DNA of 18,979 bases from Methylococcaceae bacterium (lineage in GTDB: Bacteria > Pseudomonadota > Gammaproteobacteria > Methylococcales > Methylomonadaceae). The position numbers and the translations under genes are program-made. Where the stretch lies: positions 1-18,979 of the forward strand of contig JAKIUK010000075.1 of assembly GCA_021647585.1 (NCBI GenBank), given 5' to 3'. This document shows positions 1 to 8,864 of this stretch, piece by piece (positions within the stretch are counted from its first letter, which is position 1; each line of letters opens with the position of its first letter). The notes under the pieces are model-generated. The model was not told the origin of the DNA. It saw only the letters and a program-made list of their open reading frames with translations, and did no database searches.

Positions 1-1
1 A

Positions 2-70
2 GCCGCAGATAAAATGAACCTTGCTAAAAAGCAATTATTTAAACAAATATATGAACAGAAAAAAGCCTGA
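2..70 (+). CDS. 3' end of an unidentified gene (partial)
   Basis: A reading frame open from the left edge runs to TGA at 68-70 and gives a 22-residue, lysine- and glutamine-rich C-terminal tail ending EQKKA. Only the tail is visible, so no function can be assigned. It would converge on the HDOD gene, whose stop lies about 40 bases further on. A frame this short can be open by chance. It is kept because its basic, helical character is typical of protein C-termini and because the following bases hold a terminator-like hairpin. Confidence 0.35.
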   Translation, partial: AADKMNLAKKQLFKQIYEQKKA

Positions 71-87
71 TTTTTAGGGCTGGAATA
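61..87 (-). terminator. Candidate rho-independent terminator of the signalling operon
   Basis: On the minus strand a short stem (AGCC pairing with GGCT, loop of about ten bases) is followed at once by six T residues. It lies about 25 bases past the HDOD stop codon. The stem is only four clean pairs, so the call is tentative. It overlaps the end of the plus-strand fragment. Confidence 0.35.
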
Positions 88-111
88 ATAAGGACTGTTC
101 AGACTCATTTG

Positions 112-993
112 TTAATTGGAAAATACTGAGTTATCGCGTCCTTTAAACAGTATTTTTACCAGGTCTTGAGTTTTTTCAAAATTTTTGCAGAGTTGTTGAA
201 AGATGTGCTGTTGAGTTGATGAATCCAGACCCAATGCTTCCATCTGCAAATTGCTAGCTATTTCATCAGATTGTTTGTGCACTGCATATGCCATATTTGC
301 TGCCAAACTAACCAATTGTACCATTTCCTTTGATGAACCCTGATAATTACAATTAAGATGATGTTCCATGACAGAAATCAAAATTTCAGGAAACTTTAAT
401 TGATTGCCAATTAAACCTCCTGCTATACAATAGTCGGCGCCAACAGATTGTTTCAATGCGGCACTGAGAGTCAGTGTGGGTTCGTCTTTAACCCTTTGAA
501 ATGCCAAGGCTGTTTCAACAGGTAATTTATCTGCTAGCCACAACAATCCCAGATTATGTAATAGTCCTGATGTTTGTGCTGTCTGTTCAAATTCAATATC
601 AGCAGTGGTATTTGGTAGTTTTGACGCAAGCAATCCCGCCGCTTCAGTGACTAGTAAAGATGTGGTCCAGAAATGTTGGGTATTAAAGCCATGGCATTTT
701 TCTGGGTCAAAAGAATTGGAAATGGATATGGCAATACTAATACTCTTGACAACAGAGGTGCCTAATCTGGAGCAGGCCTGCTCAATATTGCTGATAGGCG
801 AAATAGGTGCTGACCATGAGGAGTTTGCTAAAAAAATCAATCGGGCCGTGATATCAGGATAGTGCTTGATGACTTTTGCTATTTGTTGATAAGTAAGCGA
901 GTCATTATCCAGAGATTGCATTAAAACATGAATGTTTTTAGCCATTGTAGGCAATTCTATAGGCTTTAAAATTTTTTGCTGAAAAGGTGTCAT
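112..993 (-). CDS. HDOD-domain signalling protein
   Basis: This 293-residue protein is almost entirely an HDOD domain, a non-catalytic relative of the HD phosphohydrolases found in bacterial signal transduction. Visible hallmarks are the N-terminal ELPTMAKNIHVLMQ helix with PDITARLIFLANS, the GLLHNLGLL segment where a true HD enzyme would have a His-Asp pair, VGADYCIAGGLIG, and MEHH. The Asp of the HD pair is replaced by Asn, as expected for HDOD, so hydrolase activity is unlikely. There is no N-terminal signal or membrane segment, so it should be cytoplasmic. It starts 38 bases after the stop of the large hybrid kinase on the same strand and is probably the last gene of that operon. An adaptor or output role beside the kinase is inferred from position only. 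Confidence 0.85.
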   Translation of the reverse strand: MTPFQQKILKPIELPTMAKNIHVLMQSLDNDSLTYQQIAKVIKHYPDITARLIFLANSSWSAPISPISNIEQACSRLGTSVVKSISIAISISNSFDPEKCHGFNTQHFWTTSLLVTEAAGLLASKLPNTTADIEFEQTAQTSGLLHNLGLLWLADKLPVETALAFQRVKDEPTLTLSAALKQSVGADYCIAGGLIGNQLKFPEILISVMEHHLNCNYQGSSKEMVQLVSLAANMAYAVHKQSDEIASNLQMEALGLDSSTQQHIFQQLCKNFEKTQDLVKILFKGRDNSVFSN

Positions 994-1031
994 CTTCTAT
1001 TTATATATCTTAGAGTTAGCTTCGATAGTAA

Positions 1032-4000
1032 TCATACTCTGGTTTTTGTCAGTTTCATAAAGTCAACATCAATCAATGCGGGGATTTCATTACTAGTAAC
1101 AGGAGGGCTAAAAAAATAGCCTTGAATAACTTGGCAACCGAGACCATACATGATTAATGCCTGTTCTTTAGTTTCAACACCTTCAGCAATTATTTGATAG
1201 CCCAGGGCATTAGCCAGACCAATCATGGCTCCTAAAAGCAGAGGCGAGTGGGGGTTGCTTAAGACATCATCAATAAAAATTTTATCAATTTTTAAACGAT
1301 CTAAAGGCAATTGTTTTAATGAAGCCAGGCAAGAATATCCTGTGCCAAAATCGTCAATGGAAATTGTTGTTCCGATTTGCCTCAGTTGATTAATAATTGT
1401 TAGACATTCTTCAGTTTGCATGGCGGACTCAGTGACTTCTAGCTCCAGATATTTTGCCGGAACCCCAGATTTTGTTAATATTTCTGGTAATGTGTCGATT
1501 AGCGTGGTGTCCTGAAAGTGTAATGATGAAAGATTTACCGCCACTTGCATAAATGGTAGGCCCGCGTTGTGCCAATGCGAAATTTGTTCACACGTGGTTT
1601 TAAGCGCCCATTCGCCCAGCTCAACAACTAAACCTATACGTTCTATTTCAGTAATAAATTCACCAGGAAGAAGGATACCTTTTTCAGGATGTCGCCACCG
1701 GACCAATGCTTCCATGCTGATCATACGTCCAGTCTGCATACATATTTGGGGTTGAAAATGAAGAATGAATTGTTCTTTTTCAAACGCTTCTCGCAAGAGC
1801 TGTTCGTTTTTTAGCAGAAATGTCGCTTTTAAGGCCATTTTCTTTGAATAGAAAACATAACGTTGCCTGCCTGCCTGTTTAGCTGCATACATTGCTGTAT
1901 CAGCAGCTTTAATCAGCTGTTCTTCATTGTCACCATCACGTGGAAAAATAGCGATACCAATACTGACGCGAGGTTTAACCCGTTGATGATTGAGAAACAG
2001 AGGTTCGTTTATTTTCTGTAAGCAACGCTCAGCTACTTCAGAGACAAACGCATCATCGCTAATATTAATTAGCAGCATGCAAAATTCATCACCACCTAAT
2101 CGAGCAGCAAAATCAGCATCACGTACTACGCCTTTTAGGCGATTTGCAATCACTTTAAGCAGTTGATCACCCTGACTATGTCCTAGGTTGTCATTGATAT
2201 CTTTGAAACCATCTAGATCAAGAAAAAGAAAAGCAAATTGTTCATTTCGATGTTTAGCTGTATTGATAATAGAATGGATACGCTCCTGATAATAGCTTCT
2301 GCTGGCAAGCCCTGTTAAATGGTCAAAGTAGGCGAGGTTATGAATTTGTTTTTCAGTGATTTTACGTTTGCTGATATCCTGTACAGTTGCAGTAATGATG
2401 GCTTGGCCATTTTCAATTATTTTGACCATCTCTTGATGTACAAAAATAATTTCAGTTTGAGGGGCGTGCAGACGGTATTCGATATGTTGAACAGTTTTAC
2501 TGTAAGGGGCTTCCAGAATCATATCTTTAACTATTTGTTGGTCTTCTGGCTCGATTAAACCAATATACCCCTCTAGAGTAGTATCAATTTCATCTGGTTT
2601 TATATGACATAAATCGGCCAGTTGTTCTGAAATTTGAAACTGATTTTTATGAACATCCCAAATCCAATAACCCAAGCGTGCAATGCGTTGAGCGGCAGTA
2701 AATTGAAGCTTACTGTTTTTGAGTTCAGCGGAGTCCATGCCTGCTCTTAAAATAAAACTTAATCGATGGATTAAAATAGAATAGTTTATAGGCTTAACGA
2801 TAAAATCAGTAGCACCTGACTCAAAAGCTCGATTGATAGAGTCCACATCACCCAGGCTGGTTGACATGATAATGGGTACGTCAGCCATATTAATAGCTTC
2901 GCGCATTAAACGACACGTTTCAAAACCGTCCATCTGGTCCATCAGAGCATCCAGCAATACCAAATCCGGTTTTTGCAGTTTAATTTTTTCTAACGCTTGG
3001 ATGCCATTACTGGCTTCATCGACTACGTAGGATGCAGCAGATAATACCGAACTGGTAATTAAGCGGAAGCTAATATCATCATCTACTAATAAAATGCGTT
3101 TATTTTGGCCAGAGCACTGTATCTGGGTGGTTGGGTCGAGACTAACTTTATTAGCTGGCGTGTTGAGTTCTCTGCTTAAAACGGTCATAATTTCAGGTAA
3201 ATCTGATTTCATCGTGTTTAATAGTGCATCTATACCTTCGGTATGGTCTTGTTTGGCAATTGTTTCAATGGAAGCGGCACTATCTGCTAATTTTTTGGCA
3301 CCGAGATTAGCGCAAGTTGATTTAAAAGTATGGGCTGTTTTAGTTAAAAGGGTACAGTCTTGACATTCTAAAGCATGTTCTAGAGTATCAATTTCACTAG
3401 GGGCAGAATTCAAAAATAGCGTAATCGCTTTGTTCAGTAAACTTTTGCCGCTAGTAGTTGTGTGCTCTCTTAAATTATCGAGTGGGTTGAGAGTTAAGTT
3501 GTGATTACCGGGCTGAGAATTCAGGTTTTTTTTCGTTTGCAGACTTTGTGATGTTTGTTGCTTAAGTGGTAACCATTTTTCCAAGGTATCTTGTAATTGC
3601 ATTATGCTGAATGGTTTGCTTACATAATCATCCATACCAGTGCTAAAGCATTGATCAATAATCCCTTTTTGTATGTCAGCGGTTAATGCAATAATCGGGA
3701 TATGTTGTTTTTTACCCAGTGATTTTTCGCGTTCACGTATTATTGTGGTAGCTTCAAAGCCATCCATTTCAGGCATATGACAATCCATTAGAATTAAATC
3801 ATAGTTTTTTTTGGCAGATGCTTTGACTGCCTCAAGGCCATTGTTGACAACTTCAGGCTGGCAGCCGATAGTGCGTAAAATAGCCATAGCGACTTCTTGG
3901 TTAACAAGGTTATCTTCTGCTAAAAGAATAGATCCAGATAGTTTTATGTCTTCACTAACCGTTGGTTTTGGCTGGGTTTCTGCTTGACAACGAGTCTCTC

Positions 4001-5936
4001 CCATGAGTTCCAGCAGGCAATTTAATAATGTTTGTTGTATAACAGGTTTGTTTAAAAAAGCGGAAATACCATTGCTTTTGGACTGATCCTGATCAAAGGT
4101 TACGCTATCTGAACTTAGCATGACTAATGATATGGAACGTAGTTGAGGGTTTTTGTGTAGGGTTTTGGCCAGTGTCAGGCCGTCCATCTTTGGCATATGC
4201 CAATCTAGTATTGCTATCTGGTAGGATTTATTATGCTGTTTCGCATCTAGCAAATGACTGATTGCTTGAGCACCACTGGTAACACAATAACAATTGACCC
4301 CCCAATTATTCAGTTGAGCGCTTAATATTTCGCGGTTTGTAGCGTTATCATCTACTACCAGAATATTGATTCCTTTTAAGGTAGTAAAGCCAGCTTTTTG
4401 AAAGCTAAATAATGGGTTTTGTTCCAGGCAGAGATTAAAGCTGAAGCAGGAGCCTTGACCAACGATGCTGGTCAGTTTAATCTGTCCGCCCATCATTTCC
4501 ACTAGTTGCCGGGATATACTTAGACCTAAACCAGTTCCTCCATGACGACGAGTAATTGAACCGTCTGCTTGGGTGAAGCTATCAAAAATTATTGATTGCT
4601 GTTCAGATTCAATACCCGAGCCTGTGTCGCTGACTTCAAATAGTAGATTTATATGCGTATTAGAATGTTCTTGCTCATTGTGACTGACTTTTAATTGCAC
4701 TTCTCCGTATTGGGTGAATTTAATGGCATTACCTAATAAATTAACGATGACTTGCCGCAGTCGATCTGCATCACCACGAACAATACCGTTTAAATTATCA
4801 GGTAGATTCAATATTAACTCCAGCCCTTTCGCATGTGCCTGAGTTGCCATTATTTCTGCTATGTCTTCTAGTAATACACGCAGATCAAATTCATTATTGA
4901 GTAGTTGAAATTTTCCAGATTCGATTTTAGAAAAATCCAGAATATTATTAATAATTCCTAGCAAGGATTTAGCAGAACGGTAAACAGTATCGGCCAACCG
5001 TTTTTGGTGGCTATTCAAATTGCTATTCAATAATAGTTCTGTCATCCCCAATACACCGTTCATAGGGGTACGAATTTCGTGGCTCATGGTGGCGAGAAAT
5101 TCGCTTTTGGCAATGCTGGCCTTTTGTGCCTGATCAGCTAAAATAAGGGCGTTGTTTTTTGTCTCAGTTAAATCACGAGTTCTCTGCTGTACCTTATCTT
5201 CTAGTGTGTCTTTTTGGTATTTTAGCGCTTCATTTCGGGTATGTATTTGCTCCAGCATTTCATTAAATGATTTCCCTAATTGCCCAATTTCATCAGTTGA
5301 AGTTACATTTACACGTTTCTGATAATTTCCTGAATGCCTGACTGATTCACTAATATTAACCAGTTCTAGAATAGGGTCTGAAAGTTTTTTTGCTACTTTT
5401 TCCAGAATCCAGAAAATTAGTAAGGCAGCAAAACCAAGTCCAAACAAAGTAATTGCCATTTCTTTCAGTAAGCGTTGATAAATAGCGTCAAGACTGATAA
5501 CTAAAACGATACGTCCATAATCAACGCCATCAAAAATCAGTGGTTTGCATACTTGCATAAAACGCAGGCTATAACCATTAGATTTACAGTTAACCATTAA
5601 ACTTTTAGGTATTTGCCATTTGCCTTGACGTAAATAAACAGCAAAAGGCTGTTGTTGATCAATTTTGGTAACAGCAGCATAAATTACATTTTGATGGGCT
5701 TTTAATGTGGCTAAAGTTTGCAGTGCGTCGGCATTGTTATCAAAAATTAGAGCAGGGGTGATGGCCAATGATGTTACTTCTGTCAGCGCATTTAATTCAT
5801 TTTGTAATACTTGTTTGTTGGATAAAACAGTATTGATCATCAAAACGCTACCGGCAATTATTAGCATTAAAATAAGACTCATACTGATGAGGAATTTTAA
5901 TTTGTTTCTAATAGAAGCATTATTTAAGCGGTTCAT
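1032..5936 (-). CDS. CHASE8-type hybrid histidine kinase with three REC, Hpt, PAS, GGDEF and EAL domains
   Basis: A giant inner-membrane sensor of about 1634 residues, numbered here from the ATG at 5936. Order: TM1 about 13-36; periplasmic segment 37-160 resembling CHASE8; TM2 161-180; HAMP 181-233; HisKA with SHEIRTP (His286); HATPase with N-box Asn403 and DTGSGI near 437; REC1 (Asp578); REC2 (Asp718); Hpt with AHTFKS (His869); REC3 (Asp996); PAS about 1081-1188; GGDEF motif 1281-1285; EAL domain about 1372-1612. The RxxD I-site (Arg1272, Asp1275) lies five residues before GGDEF. The EAL domain keeps Glu1409, NLS, EVTE, DDFGTGY and AEGVET. All phosphorelay and c-di-GMP catalytic residues therefore appear intact. 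The frame stays open to a TTG at 6008 that overlaps yfiR; the ATG, 34 bases after the yfiR stop and just before the first membrane segment, is preferred. Its partner is probably the upstream YfiR-like protein. Confidence 0.93.
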   Translation of the reverse strand: MNRLNNASIRNKLKFLISMSLILMLIIAGSVLMINTVLSNKQVLQNELNALTEVTSLAITPALIFDNNADALQTLATLKAHQNVIYAAVTKIDQQQPFAVYLRQGKWQIPKSLMVNCKSNGYSLRFMQVCKPLIFDGVDYGRIVLVISLDAIYQRLLKEMAITLFGLGFAALLIFWILEKVAKKLSDPILELVNISESVRHSGNYQKRVNVTSTDEIGQLGKSFNEMLEQIHTRNEALKYQKDTLEDKVQQRTRDLTETKNNALILADQAQKASIAKSEFLATMSHEIRTPMNGVLGMTELLLNSNLNSHQKRLADTVYRSAKSLLGIINNILDFSKIESGKFQLLNNEFDLRVLLEDIAEIMATQAHAKGLELILNLPDNLNGIVRGDADRLRQVIVNLLGNAIKFTQYGEVQLKVSHNEQEHSNTHINLLFEVSDTGSGIESEQQSIIFDSFTQADGSITRRHGGTGLGLSISRQLVEMMGGQIKLTSIVGQGSCFSFNLCLEQNPLFSFQKAGFTTLKGINILVVDDNATNREILSAQLNNWGVNCYCVTSGAQAISHLLDAKQHNKSYQIAILDWHMPKMDGLTLAKTLHKNPQLRSISLVMLSSDSVTFDQDQSKSNGISAFLNKPVIQQTLLNCLLELMGETRCQAETQPKPTVSEDIKLSGSILLAEDNLVNQEVAMAILRTIGCQPEVVNNGLEAVKASAKKNYDLILMDCHMPEMDGFEATTIIREREKSLGKKQHIPIIALTADIQKGIIDQCFSTGMDDYVSKPFSIMQLQDTLEKWLPLKQQTSQSLQTKKNLNSQPGNHNLTLNPLDNLREHTTTSGKSLLNKAITLFLNSAPSEIDTLEHALECQDCTLLTKTAHTFKSTCANLGAKKLADSAASIETIAKQDHTEGIDALLNTMKSDLPEIMTVLSRELNTPANKVSLDPTTQIQCSGQNKRILLVDDDISFRLITSSVLSAASYVVDEASNGIQALEKIKLQKPDLVLLDALMDQMDGFETCRLMREAINMADVPIIMSTSLGDVDSINRAFESGATDFIVKPINYSILIHRLSFILRAGMDSAELKNSKLQFTAAQRIARLGYWIWDVHKNQFQISEQLADLCHIKPDEIDTTLEGYIGLIEPEDQQIVKDMILEAPYSKTVQHIEYRLHAPQTEIIFVHQEMVKIIENGQAIITATVQDISKRKITEKQIHNLAYFDHLTGLASRSYYQERIHSIINTAKHRNEQFAFLFLDLDGFKDINDNLGHSQGDQLLKVIANRLKGVVRDADFAARLGGDEFCMLLINISDDAFVSEVAERCLQKINEPLFLNHQRVKPRVSIGIAIFPRDGDNEEQLIKAADTAMYAAKQAGRQRYVFYSKKMALKATFLLKNEQLLREAFEKEQFILHFQPQICMQTGRMISMEALVRWRHPEKGILLPGEFITEIERIGLVVELGEWALKTTCEQISHWHNAGLPFMQVAVNLSSLHFQDTTLIDTLPEILTKSGVPAKYLELEVTESAMQTEECLTIINQLRQIGTTISIDDFGTGYSCLASLKQLPLDRLKIDKIFIDDVLSNPHSPLLLGAMIGLANALGYQIIAEGVETKEQALIMYGLGCQVIQGYFFSPPVTSNEIPALIDVDFMKLTKTRV

Positions 5937-5970
5937 AGAGTCACTGTTAATATTATTATTACAAAGTAGT

Positions 5971-6528
5971 TTATTGAGTGGGGGAGGGGAAATCAACAAT
6001 ATTTGCAAGTTTCAAAATTCTGGAACTGATGACCAGTTTAGAGTTTTTCACCATGGGTAAATTAATGGTTAATTGAATTTTCCCCTTTATTTTTTCAAGC
6101 CCTACCATTCCCCCCGCTTGTAGAAATCGCATATTTTCTCCTACAGTCAAAATGGCTTTCCCTTTCAATTCAACTAGCAGGGGTATTAATTTATTTCTAT
6201 TGAGATTGCTTAAATAGAGTAACTGACACCGGTTTAAGTTACGTAGTCGCGAAATATTAATAATATGTATGGTTTTGTTATTGATTATTTTATTTTCAAG
6301 AGCATTGAATGATTGTTGAACCACATTGTCACCAAAAACACAGAGGTTTAATGTGTCTGGCGCTTCGCTAAAAGCAAATTCAGGCCAACGGGTAAAGCGA
6401 GCAACATTGAGGGTTAAAGCAGCCAGCACAGCTTGTTTTTCAACAGGCCCTGACCACACTGAAGCAGTACTGCTGAAAAAAAGCAGTATGCTCAAGATAA
6501 TTGAAAGTACTTGTTGTGTAGCGGGCAT
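5971..6528 (-). CDS. YfiR/DUF4154-family periplasmic protein
   Basis: A 185-residue secreted protein. A hydrophobic signal sequence (about residues 7-26, ending ASVWS) precedes a YfiR-like domain. Family hallmarks are LNVARFTRWP, LCVFGD, a conserved CQLLYL segment, AILTVGE, GGMVGLEKIKGKIQLTINLP and the C-terminal VISSRILKLAN. In Pseudomonas, YfiR is a periplasmic repressor of the CHASE8 diguanylate cyclase YfiN. Here the next gene downstream encodes a CHASE8-type membrane protein with a GGDEF domain, so the same partnership is likely (inference). The gene starts 15 bases after the TonB receptor stop. YfiR has disulfide cysteines; this protein has Cys in LCVFGD and in RCQLLYL, which could form one. 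Confidence 0.88.
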   Translation of the reverse strand: MPATQQVLSIILSILLFFSSTASVWSGPVEKQAVLAALTLNVARFTRWPEFAFSEAPDTLNLCVFGDNVVQQSFNALENKIINNKTIHIINISRLRNLNRCQLLYLSNLNRNKLIPLLVELKGKAILTVGENMRFLQAGGMVGLEKIKGKIQLTINLPMVKNSKLVISSRILKLANIVDFPSPTQ

Positions 6529-6543
6529 AAATAGTTATGGCTG

Positions 6544-8571
6544 CTAGAAGTGCCAAGCTAATTTGCCATACATGCCCCGGTTAATTTCGGTAGCTTGTGT
6601 TAACAATTCCTGCTGATATTCAAGATGTTTTTCAGCTAATAGATTCTGTCCAACCAATGAAAGTTCGACATCCTCTACTGGCCACCAAGCCAGGCGAATA
6701 TCCATAGAAACATAGTCTTTAATCATTGCAGCACCAAATGCACTTATTGCCGTATTGGTACCTACATAGCGAAATACTACATCCAGTTCAATGTTTTTTC
6801 TAGGTGAAATTACACTGCGTATTGACAGATGTTGCTGTGGGCTGCGACCCAGGGTTTTTTCTACGCTTCGGTCATTATATTCTGTTTTTAATAAGCTGTA
6901 ATTGGCATCCCAGCGCCACCAGTCCAGCATTTGCCAGACTGTAGCAATTTCAAATCCGTAAGTGTGAGCAGAGAAATCATTGCCAATGTTGATTGATAAT
7001 CTGGCAGGGTCAGTTAGAGTGGTAGGTAGAATAACTGAACTTTTTTCGCCTGACCTCAGGTTTCTATAATCGTTGTAAAAAGCAGTGAAATCTATAGACA
7101 CATTGTTGATAAAAGTGGTTCGATAGCCTATCTCATAACTAATGACTTCTTCAGAGCCAAACTGAGTACTGCCTTCAACTGATACAGCAATAGCCGGAAA
7201 TACAGTATTAGTCTGAACAGAGAATTGAGGAGGCGTTACTGAGCGCAAGGCATTGGCATTCTGTTCTAATCGTGAGGGAGTTCGTACGGCTCTAGACACG
7301 GCAGCCCATAGACGATGCTGGTGATGAAGTGCCCACATTAAACGGGCAGTAGGCTGTGCCTCAAATCCTGTGTAATCGTTATGTTCAAATTTAGAGCCTA
7401 ATGTAAACCACAAAGTATCATCAATCAGAGTTATTTCATCTTGCACAAAGCCACTGAAAAGTTGGTCATTGCGGCTTAAAGGGATAATTTCTGCTATATT
7501 ACTGACTTTAAAGTCATCGTGGTCAAACCGGTAACCAACGCCCCAAACGATATCATTCCAGTCCAGTAGGGCAAAACGATGCTGAAAATCAATATCGGCT
7601 ACATGTCGGCTTTCTGCTGCAAACGTTTCATCACGTTCATAGAAGTCATAATATACTTGCAATGAGTAATCGGATGTAGAAGAAAAAGTATGTTGCTGGC
7701 GCACTAACAGATTGCCACCAAAGGAATCAATAGATTCATTGAAATTATTTTGAAAGGGTGGAGAAAGTTGCGGTAAAGTTGTGTTTTGATTAATTACGCT
7801 GCGAAATACATCCCCTTGAATGGTTAAACTATCACGCGTGCTGAGTTGTGAGTCCATTCTGAATCCACCTTGAACCTTATCCCAGTCATCACCTGCTTCA
7901 CCACCTGATTCATGCGTGTTTTCATCTCGTTTAAAGCCTTTTACATATATCCTGGCGGTAGTGTCAGCATCTAATTTTCCGCCATAGCGAAATGCGCCAA
8001 AGCCCTGTTCTTCTGTTCCGCCACCGGCAATTAATAATCCGCCTAGAGTATCCGCTGAGTGTTTGGTAATAATATTGATTACACCATTGACTGCATTGGC
8101 TCCCCATAATGTTGCACCCGGTCCGCGAATGACCTCGATGCGATCAACATCTTCCAACATCACATCCTGGTTTTCCCAGTAAACCCCGGCAAATGCTCGG
8201 GTATAGATGTTACGACCATCTATTAAAACCAGTAATTTATTGGCAAAACGACCATTAAATCCTCTGGCACTGACTGCCCATTTGTTTGCATCGATACGAG
8301 AAACATCAATCCCTGGCGCCAATCTTAATGCTTCAGGTATAGAGGTTGCACCAATACGTTTTATATCATCCTGACTAATAACATAAATTGCTGCGGGAGA
8401 ATCATTTAGGGATTTTGCTTTTTTTGCAACAGAAGTGACTTCTACGTTCAGCAGGTCTTCCACACTTAAATTCAGTAATTCATTTTGGTCGGAGAATGCT
8501 TGTGAAATATAACTGAAATACACTAATGAATATATGAATAAGTGTGTAGGCAAGTAAATTTTATGATTCAT
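6544..8571 (-). CDS. TonB-dependent outer-membrane receptor
   Basis: From the ATG at 8571 this is 675 residues, a normal size for the family. A signal peptide (about 1-25, SYISQA then FSD) is followed by LSVEDLLNVEVTSVAKKA and a plug domain at about 55-170 with SIPEALRLAPGIDV, SARGFNGRFANKLLVLIDGR and RGPGATLWGANAVNG. A long beta-barrel ends in LAWHF with the expected terminal Phe. This plug pattern belongs to the receptor subfamily often found beside DUF4154 (YfiR) genes. The ligand cannot be read from sequence. An in-frame ATG at 8610 would add 13 residues in front of the signal peptide; neither start has a strong Shine-Dalgarno, and the inner one gives the better signal peptide. It is the first gene of the operon, so it may bring in or sense the compound to which the system responds. 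Confidence 0.92.
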   Translation of the reverse strand: MNHKIYLPTHLFIYSLVYFSYISQAFSDQNELLNLSVEDLLNVEVTSVAKKAKSLNDSPAAIYVISQDDIKRIGATSIPEALRLAPGIDVSRIDANKWAVSARGFNGRFANKLLVLIDGRNIYTRAFAGVYWENQDVMLEDVDRIEVIRGPGATLWGANAVNGVINIITKHSADTLGGLLIAGGGTEEQGFGAFRYGGKLDADTTARIYVKGFKRDENTHESGGEAGDDWDKVQGGFRMDSQLSTRDSLTIQGDVFRSVINQNTTLPQLSPPFQNNFNESIDSFGGNLLVRQQHTFSSTSDYSLQVYYDFYERDETFAAESRHVADIDFQHRFALLDWNDIVWGVGYRFDHDDFKVSNIAEIIPLSRNDQLFSGFVQDEITLIDDTLWFTLGSKFEHNDYTGFEAQPTARLMWALHHQHRLWAAVSRAVRTPSRLEQNANALRSVTPPQFSVQTNTVFPAIAVSVEGSTQFGSEEVISYEIGYRTTFINNVSIDFTAFYNDYRNLRSGEKSSVILPTTLTDPARLSINIGNDFSAHTYGFEIATVWQMLDWWRWDANYSLLKTEYNDRSVEKTLGRSPQQHLSIRSVISPRKNIELDVVFRYVGTNTAISAFGAAMIKDYVSMDIRLAWWPVEDVELSLVGQNLLAEKHLEYQQELLTQATEINRGMYGKLAWHF

Positions 8572-8627
8572 AATAATATCAGGAAGTTCTTGGAGATTGG
8601 TGTCTAGCATATCAGTTTCTTAGTTTT

Positions 8628-8663
8628 TTTATAATAAAATCTAACACCAAGTTTGGGTTTCAA
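8628..8663 (-). promoter_or_regulatory. Possible promoter of the TonB receptor-YfiR-kinase-HDOD operon
   Basis: On the minus strand TTGAAA (8658-8663) is followed, after 18 bases, by TTTTAT (8634-8639) and then TATAAA (8628-8633), just upstream of the receptor gene. The -10 is imperfect and the region is AT-rich, so the call is weak. Confidence 0.3.
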
Positions 8664-8678
8664 TCTCCCTTAGACTCA

Positions 8679-8704
8679 AGATTCCTTCCGTTGCTCGGAG
8701 TGAC
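8679..8704. repeat. Degenerate dispersed-repeat remnant
   Basis: The stretch begins GATTCCT and ends GGAGTGAC around a small CCG/CGG hairpin. This resembles the GATTCCT...GGAATGAC core inside the inverted-repeat element at 12437-12555 and similar short repeats known from many proteobacterial genomes. It is degenerate and stands alone. Apart from this element, a promoter and the candidate 6S RNA, I see no gene between 8611 and 9226. Confidence 0.3.
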
Positions 8705-8829
8705 ACTGTTTGTGAAGTTATCCTACAACAATCAAAACCGAGAGTAACCTGCGATAAGTTAATAGTCATTTAACTTTATGTCTTTAAACCTAGATAAATC
8801 AGTTGATCGCTTAGTATGTTCATAAGCTA

Positions 8830-8859
8830 TTGAATAGTGGGTACAACTTGGTTTATAAG
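8830..8859 (+). promoter_or_regulatory. Promoter candidate for the 6S-like RNA
   Basis: TTGAAT (8830-8835) and TATAAG (8854-8859) are separated by 18 bases. A start about six bases downstream would fall near 8865, at the predicted 5' end of the structured RNA. Confidence 0.4.
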
Positions 8860-8864
8860 AACCC

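Noticed and set aside
605..862. Open frame opposite the HDOD gene
   Set aside because: Antisense shadow of a clear HDOD protein, with no recognisable motif or ribosome-binding site.
3094..3363. Open frame opposite the Hpt/REC3 part of the hybrid kinase
   Set aside because: Lies wholly within a gene whose domains are intact in the other strand; composition is that of reverse-complement coding sequence.
5937..6008. TTG start extending the hybrid kinase by 24 residues
   Set aside because: It would overlap the end of yfiR, uses a rare start codon and adds a polar, proline-rich stretch before the membrane anchor; ATG at 5936 is more plausible.
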